Counted from the first letter of the stretch, positions 1 through 8,537 are shown. The stretch: DNA of 45,042 bases from Mycolicibacterium iranicum (GCF_014190915.1 NZ_JACHVU010000022.1:1-45042), one strand, 5' to 3'. Notes: a model not told the origin generated them from the sequence alone. Made by a program: numbers and translations.

Positions 1-258
1 TACTGAACCTAACCCGCCGAACTCAGCAACAAAACGGCTCCCCGGCGGTGCATCTATCGCACGAGTACACGAACCCGGAAGAACGATGTCGCCGGTGTCG
101 GTCGGTTCTTCGAGAAACCCTGCCCGGCAGCTTCTCTGAGCCCGATCGGTCGTCAACGCTCCGCTTGGCGCGCGGCACCATTGTGCGATGCCTGAAAAGC
201 CAGAGAAGTGATAAGTCCACTCAACGGAAGTTCTCTGGCTCACAGGTTGTGTGGAGCA
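1..258. other. Region with no recognisable gene
   Basis: Open frames run through here on both strands, but none encodes a recognisable protein. The plus-strand frame is only an upstream extension of the hydrolase at 315. What can be seen is the inverted repeat at 198-240. The first bases may belong to an upstream gene or its terminator, but too little is present to say. Confidence 0.5.
198..240. repeat. 10-bp inverted repeat, 23-nt spacer
   Basis: The arms are AGCCAGAGAA (198-207) and TTCTCTGGCT (231-240), exact reverse complements. The spacer is 208-230. No T-run follows. It could be a terminator of a gene to the left, an operator upstream of the hydrolase, or an old element end. It lies just left of the regulatory dyad at 259. 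Confidence 0.55.
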
Positions 259-273
259 TCCCGCTCTACGGCA
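259..273 (+). promoter_or_regulatory. Cluster dyad site 1, hydrolase promoter
   Basis: The sequence is TCCCG CTCTA CGGCA, centre 266, which is 49 bp upstream of the ATG at 315. A -10-like TGGAAT (303-308) ends 6 nt before the ATG, suggesting a leaderless transcript. It matches the consensus TCCCG-N5-CGGGA found at other promoters in the window. Confidence 0.55.
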
Positions 274-314
274 TCCGGGGTGTCCTTCCGTTGCCGATCG
301 TGTGGAATCAGACC

Positions 315-1175
315 ATGACAGTCGACTACCGCGAGAGCCAGCGTGAGATCAGCACCCCGAAAGGAATCTTGCGTTACCACGAAGCCGGCGACGGTCCCCC
401 GCTGCTGTTGCTGCACGGATCCGGCCCGGGAGTCACCGGTTGGCGCAACTACCGCGGCAACCTGGCAGTGTTCGCCAAGCATTTCCGGTGCCTGGTCTTG
501 GAGTTCCCCGGATTCGGGATCAGCGACGATTTCGGCGGCCACCCGATGCTGGACGCGCAGGGAGCCGCCGTGCAGTTCGTGGATGCCCTGGGCCTGGACA
601 GGGTCGACGTGATCGGCAACTCGATGGGCGGTGGCGTCGGAATCAACTTCGCCACCAACCATCCCAGCCGAATCGGCAAGCTGGTGACCATCGGCGGCAT
701 CGGCACCAATATCTACAGCCCCGGCCCCAGCGAGGGCATTCGACTGCTGCAGGAATTCACCGAAGACCCCACCCGGCAGCGGCTCGTCGACTGGTTGCGC
801 TCGATGGTCTATAGCGAGTCGCTGGTGACCGAGGAGCTCATCGAGGAACGGTGGGCGCTCGCTACCGATCCGGAGACGCTCGCCGCGGCCCGACGCATGT
901 ACGGCAAGGCGGCGTTCGCGGCGATGATGCAGATGATGCGCAACGCCGACTTCCCGCTGCCGTGGGCGACGATGCACAAGATCACCGCGCCCACGCTGCT
1001 GACCTGGGGTCGCGACGACCGCGTCAGCCCGCTCGACATGTCGCTGGTGCCGATGCGGACCATTCCCAACGCCGAACTGCACGTGTTCCCCAACTGCGGC
1101 CACTGGGTGATGATCGAGGCGAAGGCGGCGTTCGAGCGGACGGTCCTGGCGTTTCTCAGCGACGATCGCGCATGA
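315..1175 (+). CDS. hsaD: Meta-cleavage product hydrolase, HsaD-like
   Basis: A 286-aa alpha/beta hydrolase of the C-C bond (meta-cleavage product) type. In steroid catabolism HsaD hydrolyses 4,9-DSHA, the ring-A cleavage product, to a dienoate and the C/D-ring acid. Visible are the oxyanion segment HGSGPG (34-39), the nucleophile elbow GNSMGG with Ser103, an acid in WGRDDRV (Asp234/235) and His263 in CGHW. The length matches the family. The frame is open upstream to 48, but the ATG at 315 starts the conserved N-terminus and lies 49 bp from the regulatory dyad. Its 3' end overlaps the convergent SDR by 20 bp. Its substrate is presumably supplied by the dioxygenase at 8538. The steroid assignment rests on context as well as similarity. 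Confidence 0.85.
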   Translation: MTVDYRESQREISTPKGILRYHEAGDGPPLLLLHGSGPGVTGWRNYRGNLAVFAKHFRCLVLEFPGFGISDDFGGHPMLDAQGAAVQFVDALGLDRVDVIGNSMGGGVGINFATNHPSRIGKLVTIGGIGTNIYSPGPSEGIRLLQEFTEDPTRQRLVDWLRSMVYSESLVTEELIEERWALATDPETLAAARRMYGKAAFAAMMQMMRNADFPLPWATMHKITAPTLLTWGRDDRVSPLDMSLVPMRTIPNAELHVFPNCGHWVMIEAKAAFERTVLAFLSDDRA

Positions 1176-2016
1176 AGCGCCGATAGCCGAGGAATCGTGC
1201 GGCGTAGTGCGGCAACATCATTGCCGGCAACCGCGCCGGCCACGAGTCGGCCCGGAAGTAGGCGTCGGAGCCACCGTCGACGAAAATGATGCTGCCGCAC
1301 AAGAAATCAGCGGCATCGGAGAGCATGAACAGCATCCAGTCCGCCAGGTGGGCAGCGGTGCCGAAATCACCGATCGGCACCGGGAACGCACCGATCGCCT
1401 TGGCTTCATCCGGATTGGCCAATTGCTCGGCAAGTAGCGGGGTCATGACGGCGCCCGGGGCGATCGCGTTGAGCCGTATTCCCGCACCCGCCCAAGCCGG
1501 GGTCACCGCATGTCGTCGCACCCAACGCGAGAGTGCGATCTTCGATGCGGCGTAGATCATCGGCGCTGACCGTTTCCCGAAGACGCGTACCGCACGTAGC
1601 GCACGCTCCCCATCGCCGGTCAGCAGCGCGCGCACCGCGCGCCGCGGCACCAGCGGGGTGACGGTGGTCGAGTTGCTCGCTACGACCACGATCTTGGCCC
1701 GTCCGGAGCGGGCGAACGCCTGCCGCAGGCCGATCAGCAGGTCGGTCACACCGAAGTAGTTGACCTCGGCGATCATCTTGTCGCGTCCCGCGATCGGTCC
1801 CAGACCGGCGGCCAGCACGGCGCCGTCGAGGACGCCGCCACAGCGATGCAGGATGGCGTCCACGGCCTCGCGGCGGCCGGTTCTGATGGACAGGTCGGCG
1901 ACCACATCGGCGTCCTTGATGTCGACACCGATCACGACATGACCTGCCGTACAGAGCCTTTCCGCAGCGGCACGCCCCATTCCCGACGCCGAGCCACTCA
2001 CCACATACGTGCCCAC
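1156..2016 (-). CDS. SDR, 3alpha-hydroxysteroid dehydrogenase-like
   Basis: A 286-aa short-chain dehydrogenase with a GTG start and AAAGG about 10 nt upstream. The NAD(P) motif is SGSASGMG (7-14). Active-site residues are Ser114/Ser116 and Tyr155-x3-Lys159, followed by the IAPG segment. The roughly 40-residue stretch between the serine and tyrosine is longer than in most SDRs. It recalls the 3alpha-HSD/carbonyl reductase (HsdA) group, so oxidation of a steroid hydroxyl is a fair guess. It has an unusual arginine- and aromatic-rich tail after residue 250. It is probably the last gene of the minus-strand operon beginning with the BVMO, after a 106-bp gap, and converges on the hydrolase. Confidence 0.78.
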   Translation of the reverse strand: MGTYVVSGSASGMGRAAAERLCTAGHVVIGVDIKDADVVADLSIRTGRREAVDAILHRCGGVLDGAVLAAGLGPIAGRDKMIAEVNYFGVTDLLIGLRQAFARSGRAKIVVVASNSTTVTPLVPRRAVRALLTGDGERALRAVRVFGKRSAPMIYAASKIALSRWVRRHAVTPAWAGAGIRLNAIAPGAVMTPLLAEQLANPDEAKAIGAFPVPIGDFGTAAHLADWMLFMLSDAADFLCGSIIFVDGGSDAYFRADSWPARLPAMMLPHYAARFLGYRRFMRDRR

Positions 2017-2122
2017 GAACCGCTGCCTTTCGGTTCATCGGTCGCCAGGATGCAGATCGGTCCGCGTCCCACAAGGTGTTGGAACAGCAGCGATCACCGA
2101 CACGCCGACTGAATCGGCACCG

Positions 2123-2692
2123 TCAACGTCCATTTTGTTGCCCCTCCGGATCTGCAGCACGCAGGCCGGCCAATCCCGAGCGCAGGAGTCGATGCGCAGC
2201 CGGGTCCCCGTTCAACATTCGACTGATGCGCCGTACGATTCGCCAGCCGCAGTCGGTTCGAGCCAATTCGAAGGTGTTGGCCGTTGCACGCCACACCAGG
2301 TACTCCTGCGCCGATACCTTCCATGCCTGGTGGTCGAATGTGCTGTCGGGAAGAGGTGCCTCGCGCCGAAGCAGTACCAGTGACTCGCACAACGCGACCG
2401 CATCACTGCCGGTAACGGTCACCACCACGGGTCCGAGGAAATGGCAGCAACCCGATGCAACCAGTTCCCGATGCGATTCTGAACTCACCATCGCTCGTAC
2501 ATCCGCCGCGCTGCCCATTCGCCAGCCCTCGACGTCGTAGATTCCGTCCTGTACCCATAGCTCGGCTGCGATGTCCGCGTCGGCAGAGTCGACCGCCGGG
2601 CCGTAGCTGGCGATCAACGCGGCGATGTCACGCTCATCTTCCAACCGCTGCAACCGCTGCAACAGAACAGTGATGTCGGGTTCCTCAGCCAT
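2123..2692 (-). CDS. SnoaL-like (NTF2-fold) protein
   Basis: A 189-aa protein of the SnoaL-like type, in the NTF2/ketosteroid-isomerase fold. The N-terminal helix pattern RLEDERDIAALIASYG is followed by an acidic strand, then W-x-V in the C-terminal sheet. The start is the ATG at 2692, which overlaps the LLM stop as ATGGCTGA, an 8-bp coupling overlap; the frame is open further upstream but runs through the LLM gene. Members are hydratases, isomerases or binding proteins, and no catalytic set can be assigned here. The tail after about residue 160 is arginine-rich. It probably acts on the same intermediate as the LLM enzyme next to it. Confidence 0.7.
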   Translation of the reverse strand: MAEEPDITVLLQRLQRLEDERDIAALIASYGPAVDSADADIAAELWVQDGIYDVEGWRMGSAADVRAMVSSESHRELVASGCCHFLGPVVVTVTGSDAVALCESLVLLRREAPLPDSTFDHQAWKVSAQEYLVWRATANTFELARTDCGWRIVRRISRMLNGDPAAHRLLRSGLAGLRAADPEGQQNGR

Positions 2693-3563
2693 CGCCCGGT
2701 GTCTCCATATCCGAGGCGATTTCCGCCAACCGGGCGATCTGCGCGCAATAGTCCTCGGCGGACCGGGCGGCGAGGTGGCACGACACGACGGTCGCACCCG
2801 CGGCGGTCAGATTCGCGAGAGCCCGGCGGGTGCCGTCCGGATCGTCCGAAGGGTTCAACGGTCGACCAGTCCCCAGCACGATCTCGAAAGCTCCTGCGGG
2901 AGCGTGCTCATTCAACATCGACCGGATCCGATCGGGAGCGAGACCGTACGGCATCCATCCGTCGGCCAGCCGGATCGCTCGGCGCAGCGAAGCCTCGCTC
3001 CGCCCACCTATCCACATCGGTAGTTGTGTTCGCGGCGCGTGCGGCTGAACAGTCATACCTCCGAAGGAGTAGAACCGGCCCGAGTACTCGGGTTCAGCCG
3101 AACCCAGCGCAGCGCGCAACGCGCCGAGGGCGTCATCGGCGCGGGCTGCGCGCTGCGACCAGCTCGCCCCGATGAGATCGAATTCCTCGCTCAGCGAGCC
3201 GATTCCGACCCCGAGGATCACGCGTCCGGCAGCGAGAAGATCCAACGTCCCGTAGCGTTTCGCGATCTCCAGCGGATGGTGGTAACCAAGTACCAGCACC
3301 GCGGTGGTCAAGCGGATCCGTCGGGTGTGTGCCGCAAGATAACCCAGCGTCGACAGTGGATCCCAGTAGACCATTCCGCGTGTCGCGGCCTCCCCCGTGG
3401 GCACGGCGATGTGTTCGGAACATGTCAGGAATTCCAGACCGCACACGTCGGCGGTATGGGCGATGGCGGCCAGATCCTCCGGTGTCCCGCCGGCTTCCCA
3501 CGGCGAGGACACGCCCGGCACCTGCACCACGATTGGACTCGAGAGTCCGATTCGAATGCTCAT
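2685..3563 (-). CDS. LLM-class flavin/F420 oxidoreductase
   Basis: A 292-aa luciferase-like monooxygenase family protein with a TIM-barrel fold. Recognisable segments are SEHI near residue 50, the RIRLTTAVLVLGYHHP strand and turn (about 82-97), RVILGVGIGS (113-122) and the PMWIGGRSE segment near 190. Mycobacterial relatives mostly use F420, though FMN is also possible. Its ATG overlaps the upstream SDR stop by 4 bp (ATGA), and its end overlaps the SnoaL-like gene. The three are therefore very likely one translationally coupled set. The substrate is unknown; a steroid carbonyl or ring double bond is inferred only from the neighbours. Confidence 0.75.
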   Translation of the reverse strand: MSIRIGLSSPIVVQVPGVSSPWEAGGTPEDLAAIAHTADVCGLEFLTCSEHIAVPTGEAATRGMVYWDPLSTLGYLAAHTRRIRLTTAVLVLGYHHPLEIAKRYGTLDLLAAGRVILGVGIGSLSEEFDLIGASWSQRAARADDALGALRAALGSAEPEYSGRFYSFGGMTVQPHAPRTQLPMWIGGRSEASLRRAIRLADGWMPYGLAPDRIRSMLNEHAPAGAFEIVLGTGRPLNPSDDPDGTRRALANLTAAGATVVSCHLAARSAEDYCAQIARLAEIASDMETPGDG

Positions 3564-4354
3564 TCCTTCGGCGTGACCAACTCGAGAATCTTCTCGTGAG
3601 ATTCCAGCACGACTCGGGCACGGTCGGGCGCGCTGTTCAACTCGGCCGTGGCGTCGTTGCCACCCGCGATGAAGATCGGACCGTCGGCCAGATGCGCCAG
3701 CCCCTCAGCGGCGACCTGCGCGGGCTCGCTGACCAGCATGCCCGGGACGTCGAAGTTCAGGCCGACGCGCTCCATCGCCGGGGTCCGCGTCACTCCCAGG
3801 ACAAGTTCGAGTACATCCACATTGTGTCCCCGCAATTCCAGCCACAGGCTCTCGGCGAACACCCGGGAGAACGCTTTGGCACCGGCGTAGGCAGTGTGCC
3901 GCCAGGCTCCCATGTATCCGGCCAGCGATCCGACCAGCAGAATGCCGCCGTGACCACGGTCCACCATCGGCCGGGCGTAATGCTGAACAAGGTCGAGCAT
4001 CCGGGTCACGTTGAGGTCGATCACTTTCTGGAAGTCGGCCAGCGGAGCGTCCAGGAAAAGCTCGTTGCAGGTACTCGCACCAGCGTTGTAGACGAAGAGG
4101 CCGACCTCGAGACCGCCGGTAGCTTCGACGATCTGATCCACCGCCGCGGCTTCCAGCAAGTCGACCGCCACCGTGGCCACGTGCACTCCGGCCTCGCGAC
4201 AACGCTGAGCTGTGGCCTCGAGCGCGTCGGGCTTACGTGCGATGAGAACGAGGTTGAACCCATCTGCTGCGAGTTGGCGGGCGAACTCCGCACCCACGCC
4301 CTCAGACCCGCCGGCGATCACCGCCCATGGTCCGTACTTGGACAGATCGGCCAT
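3560..4354 (-). CDS. Short-chain dehydrogenase/reductase
   Basis: A 264-aa classical-type SDR. The cofactor motif is GGSEGVG (15-21), with Ser143 in GSLAG and Tyr156-x3-Lys160 in YAGAK. The fold resembles the 17beta-HSD12/DltE branch, which often reads GGSEGIG here. AGGAGT lies 5-10 nt before the ATG. It overlaps the downstream LLM gene by ATGA. A 91-bp gap to the BVMO stop contains what looks like the tail of another SDR. The substrate is not readable from sequence; a hydroxysteroid or a product of the BVMO is likely. Confidence 0.78.
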   Translation of the reverse strand: MADLSKYGPWAVIAGGSEGVGAEFARQLAADGFNLVLIARKPDALEATAQRCREAGVHVATVAVDLLEAAAVDQIVEATGGLEVGLFVYNAGASTCNELFLDAPLADFQKVIDLNVTRMLDLVQHYARPMVDRGHGGILLVGSLAGYMGAWRHTAYAGAKAFSRVFAESLWLELRGHNVDVLELVLGVTRTPAMERVGLNFDVPGMLVSEPAQVAAEGLAHLADGPIFIAGGNDATAELNSAPDRARVVLESHEKILELVTPKE

Positions 4355-4362
4355 ACCTACTC

Positions 4363-4445
4363 CTATCGCTGAACGCTATCCGTGTCGACAAGCAACGAGA
4401 TACCGGTGATGTGACGCGCCTCGACACAAGCCTCGTTCGCCGCAG
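4363..4445 (-). pseudogene. Relic of an SDR C-terminus
   Basis: Read on the minus strand in the frame ending at 4363, this gap encodes about 28 codons that include EARHITGISLLVD and then a stop. That closely resembles the last strand of SDRs (ITG-x-x-L-x-VDGG). No start, Rossmann motif or active site is present; the upstream part of the frame runs antiphase through the BVMO gene. I read it as the remnant of a deleted SDR gene, though chance resemblance in so short a stretch cannot be excluded. Confidence 0.4.
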
Positions 4446-6116
4446 TCAGAAACCCTTCAGCAGTTCGAACCCCTTGTAGCCGGCGTTCGCGACGTCGGCG
4501 CAGATATCCAGGTAGGTCGCGAACCCGCCGATGAAGAGCATGAACACCCTGGGCTTGCCAGGCACATTGGCACCCATGTACCAGGAGTTGGCCTTCGGGA
4601 ACAGCGTCGCGTCGGCGCGTTTGTTGCATTCGGCGACCCAGTCGTCGACCGCGTCGGTGGTTGCCTCGATGGCATCCAGGTCGTGCTCTTCGAGATAGCC
4701 GATCGCGTCGGCGATCCAATTGACGTGCGCTTCGGCGTGCAGCACCATGTTGGCCAGCACCGCGGGCGCACCAGGGCCAGAGACCAGGAACAGGTTCGGG
4801 AAGCCGTCGACGCCCAGGCCGAGGTACGTGCGCGGGCCGTCGTCCCAATCGTCGACGAGCTTCTGGCCGTTGCGGCCGATGATGTCGATCTTGGCCAGAG
4901 TGCCGGTCATGGCGTCGAAACCTGTTGCCAGCACAATCGCGTCGACGTCGAAATGGTCAGCGGTGGTGGTGATGCCGGTGGCATCGATCGATTCGATCGG
5001 CGTCTGTCGGACACTGACCAGTTTGACGTTAGACCGGTTGAAGGTCTGAAAGTAGTTGGTGTCGGTGCAGATCCGCTTGGTGCCGATCGGATGATCGTTC
5101 GGGATGAGCAGTTCGGCGACTTCGGGGTCGTCGATCACCGCACGGATCTTCTCCTCGTAGAACTTGCGCGCCTCGTCGTTGGCTTCCATGTCGATCATCT
5201 GGTCGGCGAAGGTTTTCGAGAACAGCACACCGCCCAGCTGCCAACGTTTCTCGAACGCATCCCGGCGCTCTTCGGGGCTGGCCTCCATGGTCTTCTTCGG
5301 ATGTGCCACGTGCGGGGATCCGCCGCCGCTTCGCCACGACATCCGTCGGCGTTCTCCGTAGGTGGCCTTGGCCTGGGTGATCTCGTCGGCGCCGAGCGGC
5401 CGGTTGCCCGCGGGCACGCTGTAGTTCGGGGTGCGCTGAAAGACGTACAGCTGCGACGCCTGCTCGGCGATGATCGGGATCGACTGGATGCCCGAGGAGC
5501 CCGTGCCGATCACGGCGACTTTTTTGCCCGTGAAGTCGACACCCTCATGTGGCCAGTGCGCCGTGTGGTACACCTCGCCACCAAAATCATCCAGCCCGTT
5601 GATGTTCGGCGTCAACGGCGAGGACAGCGGACCGGTGGCCATCACCACGAAGCGTGCCGTCACGGTCTCACCGGTATCGGTCGTCACGACCCAGCGCAGC
5701 GCATCCTCATCGAAGACCGCCGAGATCACGCGCGTGTTGAACGTGACGCCGGACCGCAGGTTCAACGTGTCGGCGACCCACTTGATGTACTCGAGGATCT
5801 CGCTCTGAGTGGCGTACTTCTCCGTCCAGGTCCACTCCTGCTGCAGTTCGTCGGAGAATGAGTAGCAGTAGTCCAGACTCTCCACATCACATCGCGCGCC
5901 GGGGTACCTGTTGAAGTACCAAGTGCCGCCGACCTCGGGCGCCGCCTCGAAGACTCGTACCGACCAGCCCTGCTGACGGAACTTGTGTAGGGCATAGAGA
6001 CCGCCGAAACCGGCACCAACCACAACAATGTCGACATGGTCTGCACTCCCACTCACCTGGTGAACGCTAGGACCTGAGCGAACGCCAGTTCCGATCGTCT
6101 CCCGGTCAATGGTCAT
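4446..6116 (-). CDS. Baeyer-Villiger monooxygenase (type I)
   Basis: A 556-aa FAD/NADPH flavoprotein. The order is FAD motif GAGFGG (34-39), the BVMO fingerprint FGGEVYHTAHWP (178-189, matching FxGxxxHxxxWP), and the NADPH motif GTGSSG (204-209). The length fits the cyclohexanone, phenylacetone and steroid monooxygenase branch (about 540-550 aa). Such enzymes convert ketones to esters or lactones; on steroids the C20 ketone or the C17 ketone of ring D would be the targets (inference). The start is the ATG at 6116; an in-frame GTG at 6056 is an alternative. It heads a minus-strand operon and is divergent from the KshB-like gene, with 74 bp between starts. Confidence 0.87.
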   Translation of the reverse strand: MTIDRETIGTGVRSGPSVHQVSGSADHVDIVVVGAGFGGLYALHKFRQQGWSVRVFEAAPEVGGTWYFNRYPGARCDVESLDYCYSFSDELQQEWTWTEKYATQSEILEYIKWVADTLNLRSGVTFNTRVISAVFDEDALRWVVTTDTGETVTARFVVMATGPLSSPLTPNINGLDDFGGEVYHTAHWPHEGVDFTGKKVAVIGTGSSGIQSIPIIAEQASQLYVFQRTPNYSVPAGNRPLGADEITQAKATYGERRRMSWRSGGGSPHVAHPKKTMEASPEERRDAFEKRWQLGGVLFSKTFADQMIDMEANDEARKFYEEKIRAVIDDPEVAELLIPNDHPIGTKRICTDTNYFQTFNRSNVKLVSVRQTPIESIDATGITTTADHFDVDAIVLATGFDAMTGTLAKIDIIGRNGQKLVDDWDDGPRTYLGLGVDGFPNLFLVSGPGAPAVLANMVLHAEAHVNWIADAIGYLEEHDLDAIEATTDAVDDWVAECNKRADATLFPKANSWYMGANVPGKPRVFMLFIGGFATYLDICADVANAGYKGFELLKGF

Positions 6117-6132
6117 CGAGATCTGAGTTTCG

Positions 6133-6147
6133 TCCCGTCTACCGGTA
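6133..6147 (+). promoter_or_regulatory. Cluster dyad site 2, KshB-like promoter
   Basis: TCCCG TCTAC CGGTA, centre 6140, exactly 51 bp upstream of the ATG at 6191. A -10-like CAGACT (6178-6183) ends 7 nt before that ATG. It lies in the divergent gap with the BVMO, but I see no good -10 at the matching distance on that side. Confidence 0.6.
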
Positions 6148-6190
6148 GCGGCCCCGCAGCCGAATCGGGAGGTACTGCAGACTGCGGGCC

Positions 6191-7252
6191 ATGAGCGACG
6201 TCGATACCGGCAGCCGCGCCCCGGCCGCCCCCCGCGCAGTGACCCTCACCGTCACCGACGTGATCGAGGAGAGCCGCGATGCCAGATCCCTTGTGTTCGC
6301 CGTGCCCGGCGAGCACCAGACGCGGTTCGAATACCGTCCGGGTCAGTTCCTGACGTTGCGCATCCCGAGTGATCTGACCGGTTCTGTCGCGCGGTGCTAT
6401 TCGTTGGCCAGTTCTCCGCACACCGACGACGCGCCGAAGGTGACCGTCAAGCGCACCGACGGCGGCTACGGATCGAACTGGTTGTGCGACAACGTGTCCG
6501 TCGGGGACACCATCGAGGCACTTCCGCCGTCGGGCCTCTTCACCCCGGGCGACCTGGATGGTGACTTTCTGCTGTGGGCCGCAGGCAGCGGTATCACGCC
6601 CGTGATGTCAATCCTGAAGTCCGTGCTGGTCGCCGGCGCCGGCCGGGTCGTGTTGTGCTACGCCAACCGCGATGAAGCCTCGGTCATCTTCGCCGCCGAG
6701 TTGCGCGAACTCGGGGCACGATATGCCGGTCGGCTCACCGTGTTGCACTGGCTGGAATCGATTCAGGGCCTGCCCAGTCTCGCCCAGTTGAGCAACTTCG
6801 CCAGGATCTACTCGGGATACCAGTCGTTCATCTGCGGTCCGGCAGCGTTCATGTCGGTGGTCAAGGAAACCCTCACCGAGGCCGGAACCCCCCGCGATCA
6901 CATCCATGTGGAGGTGTTCCAGTCGTTGGACGGTGATCCCTTCGCCGAAGTGTCGGTGGAGGATCCTCCGGTCGACGGTCAGACGGCCGACGCCGAGATC
7001 TCGATCGACGGCGAGGTGCACCAGCTCAAGTGGCCGGTGGGACGCAACCTCGTCGACACCATGATGGCCGCAGGCATCGAGGTCCCCTACTCGTGCCGGG
7101 AAGGCAACTGCGGCTCCTGCGCGGCCACCGTGATCGAAGGTCAGGTCGATCTCGGTAACGCGGGGATTCTCGAAGAGGAGGACATCGCCACCGGGCTGTT
7201 CCTGGCGTGCCAGGCCTGCCCGCTCTCGGACAGTGTCAAGGTCGAGTTCTAG
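6191..7252 (+). CDS. kshB: 3-Ketosteroid 9alpha-hydroxylase reductase, KshB-like
   Basis: A 353-aa ferredoxin-NAD(P) reductase with a fused plant-type [2Fe-2S] domain. The FAD-binding motif is RCYS (68-71) and the NAD(P) motif GSGITP (132-137). The cluster cysteines are Cys302, Cys307, Cys310 and Cys340 (CX4CX2CX29C). Length and layout match KshB (about 358 aa), which passes electrons from NADH to the Rieske oxygenase KshA. The likely partner is at 38406, over 30 kb away. The start is the ATG at 6191, placed by the dyad 51 bp upstream; a GGGAGG lies too far upstream to be a normal ribosome site. It could also serve another oxygenase. Confidence 0.85.
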   Translation: MSDVDTGSRAPAAPRAVTLTVTDVIEESRDARSLVFAVPGEHQTRFEYRPGQFLTLRIPSDLTGSVARCYSLASSPHTDDAPKVTVKRTDGGYGSNWLCDNVSVGDTIEALPPSGLFTPGDLDGDFLLWAAGSGITPVMSILKSVLVAGAGRVVLCYANRDEASVIFAAELRELGARYAGRLTVLHWLESIQGLPSLAQLSNFARIYSGYQSFICGPAAFMSVVKETLTEAGTPRDHIHVEVFQSLDGDPFAEVSVEDPPVDGQTADAEISIDGEVHQLKWPVGRNLVDTMMAAGIEVPYSCREGNCGSCAATVIEGQVDLGNAGILEEEDIATGLFLACQACPLSDSVKVEF

Positions 7253-7284
7253 ACCCACTGCCACCGGGAACATGCGCGTTTCGC

Positions 7285-7299
7285 TTCCGCTCACCGGGA
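7285..7299 (+). promoter_or_regulatory. Cluster dyad site 3, hsaA promoter
   Basis: TTCCG CTCAC CGGGA, centre 7292, exactly 51 bp upstream of the ATG at 7343. A weak -10 (CACCAT, 7330-7335) ends 7 nt before the ATG, as expected for a leaderless mRNA. Confidence 0.6.
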
Positions 7300-7342
7300 C
7301 GGAACGTGCGGCCGCCGGTCGGTAAGCGCCACCATCGCAGGC

Positions 7343-8524
7343 ATGACACAACGGGTGATCGACAGCCTGGCCGACGTCGCAGAGCAACTGCGTGGACAGG
7401 CTGAGGAAGCCGAGAAGATCGGCAAGTTGACCGATGACACGGTCAAGACGATGAAGCAGCTCGGCAACATCCGTCAGCTGCAACCGAGGCAGCACGGTGG
7501 GTTGGAGGTTCATCCGCGCGAGTTCGCCGAGACGGTGATGGCCACCGCCGCCCTCGACCCGGCCGCAGGGTGGATCAACGGCGTGGTCGGTGTGCACCCA
7601 TACCAGCTGGCGTACGCCGATCCGCGGGTCGGCGCCGAGATCTGGGCCGAGGACGTGGACACGTGGGTCGCCTCGCCGTACGCGCCGCAGGGTGTCGCCA
7701 GACCGGTGGACGGCGGGTACATCTTCACTGGCCGTTGGCAATTCAGCTCCGGGACCGACCATTGCGACTGGATCTTCCTCGGCGCGATGATCGGCGACGA
7801 CGAGGGCAAGCCGCTGATGCCGCCGCAGATGCTGCACATGATCCTGCCCCGCAAGGATTACGAGATCGTCGAGGATTCCTGGGACGTCGTCGGCTTACGC
7901 GGCACCGGTTCCAAGGACGTCATCGTCAAGGACGCCTATGTGCCGTCCTACCGCACCATGGACGCGATGAAGGTGATGGACGGCACCGCCCAGCGCGAGG
8001 CCGGCATGACCGAGACGCTGTACCTGATGCCGTGGTCGACGATGTTCCCCCTGGGTATCTCCTCGGCCACCATCGGCATCGCCGAGGGCGCGCTGGCCGC
8101 CGCACTGGATTACCAGCGTCAGCGGGTGAACTCCAGCGGTGTGGCCATCAAGGACGACCCCTACGTCATGTACGCCATCGGCGAGGCGGCCGCGGACATC
8201 AACGCCGCCCGCCAAGAACTGCTGGCCAATGTCGACCGCATCTACGACATGGTCGACGCCGGCAAGGAGGTGTCCTTCGAGGACCGCGCGGCGGGTCGCC
8301 GCACCCAGGTCCGCGCGGTATGGCGAGCGGTCTCGGCGGTGGACGAGATCTTCGCCCGCTGCGGCGGCAACGCCACCCGCATGGACAAACCGCTGCAACG
8401 GTACTGGCGCGACGTCCACGTCGGACAGGCACACGCGATCCACGTGCCGAGCACCGTCTATCACGCTTCGGCGCTGAGTTCGCTCGGAGTGGACCCCCAG
8501 GGTCCGCTGCGGGCGATGATCTAG
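7343..8524 (+). CDS. hsaA: Flavin-dependent 3-HSA hydroxylase, HsaA-like
   Basis: A 393-aa protein with the acyl-CoA dehydrogenase fold, of the two-component flavin monooxygenase type; HsaA is 394 aa. HsaA hydroxylates the phenolic A ring of 3-HSA to the catechol 3,4-DHSA using FMNH2 from HsaB. Visible are the conserved GRWQFSSGTDH (130-140), DVVGLRGTGS near 180 and the C-terminal RYWRDVHVGQAH. These distinguish it from true acyl-CoA dehydrogenases, which carry a G-G-x-E-V segment near the C-terminus. It is followed after 13 bp by the ring-cleaving dioxygenase, the order of the pathway. No reductase is adjacent; the HsaB-like candidate is at 42216. Confidence 0.87.
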   Translation: MTQRVIDSLADVAEQLRGQAEEAEKIGKLTDDTVKTMKQLGNIRQLQPRQHGGLEVHPREFAETVMATAALDPAAGWINGVVGVHPYQLAYADPRVGAEIWAEDVDTWVASPYAPQGVARPVDGGYIFTGRWQFSSGTDHCDWIFLGAMIGDDEGKPLMPPQMLHMILPRKDYEIVEDSWDVVGLRGTGSKDVIVKDAYVPSYRTMDAMKVMDGTAQREAGMTETLYLMPWSTMFPLGISSATIGIAEGALAAALDYQRQRVNSSGVAIKDDPYVMYAIGEAAADINAARQELLANVDRIYDMVDAGKEVSFEDRAAGRRTQVRAVWRAVSAVDEIFARCGGNATRMDKPLQRYWRDVHVGQAHAIHVPSTVYHASALSSLGVDPQGPLRAMI

Positions 8525-8537
8525 GACAGGTCGACAC

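Noticed and set aside
48..314. N-terminal extension of the hydrolase to 48
   Set aside because: The extra 89 residues have no hydrolase homology and include the dyad and -10 box; the start at 315 fits family length.
240..1103. Long minus-strand open frame opposite the hydrolase
   Set aside because: Antisense shadow typical of high-GC coding DNA; the product is low in complexity and resembles no protein, while the plus strand encodes a complete hydrolase.
4363..4848. 161-codon minus-strand ORF as a complete gene
   Set aside because: Most of it runs in a second frame through the BVMO; only the last 28 codons, outside that gene, look protein-like and are listed as a relic.
6156..6170. Minus-strand TCCCG half-site before the BVMO at 6116
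   Set aside because: Only one arm matches; the centre would be 47 bp from the start and no good -10 is visible.
7343..8524. Calling the HsaA-like protein an acyl-CoA dehydrogenase
   Set aside because: The fold is shared, but the GRWQFSSGTDH and RYWRDVHVGQAH segments and its place before the extradiol dioxygenase indicate the flavin hydroxylase branch.
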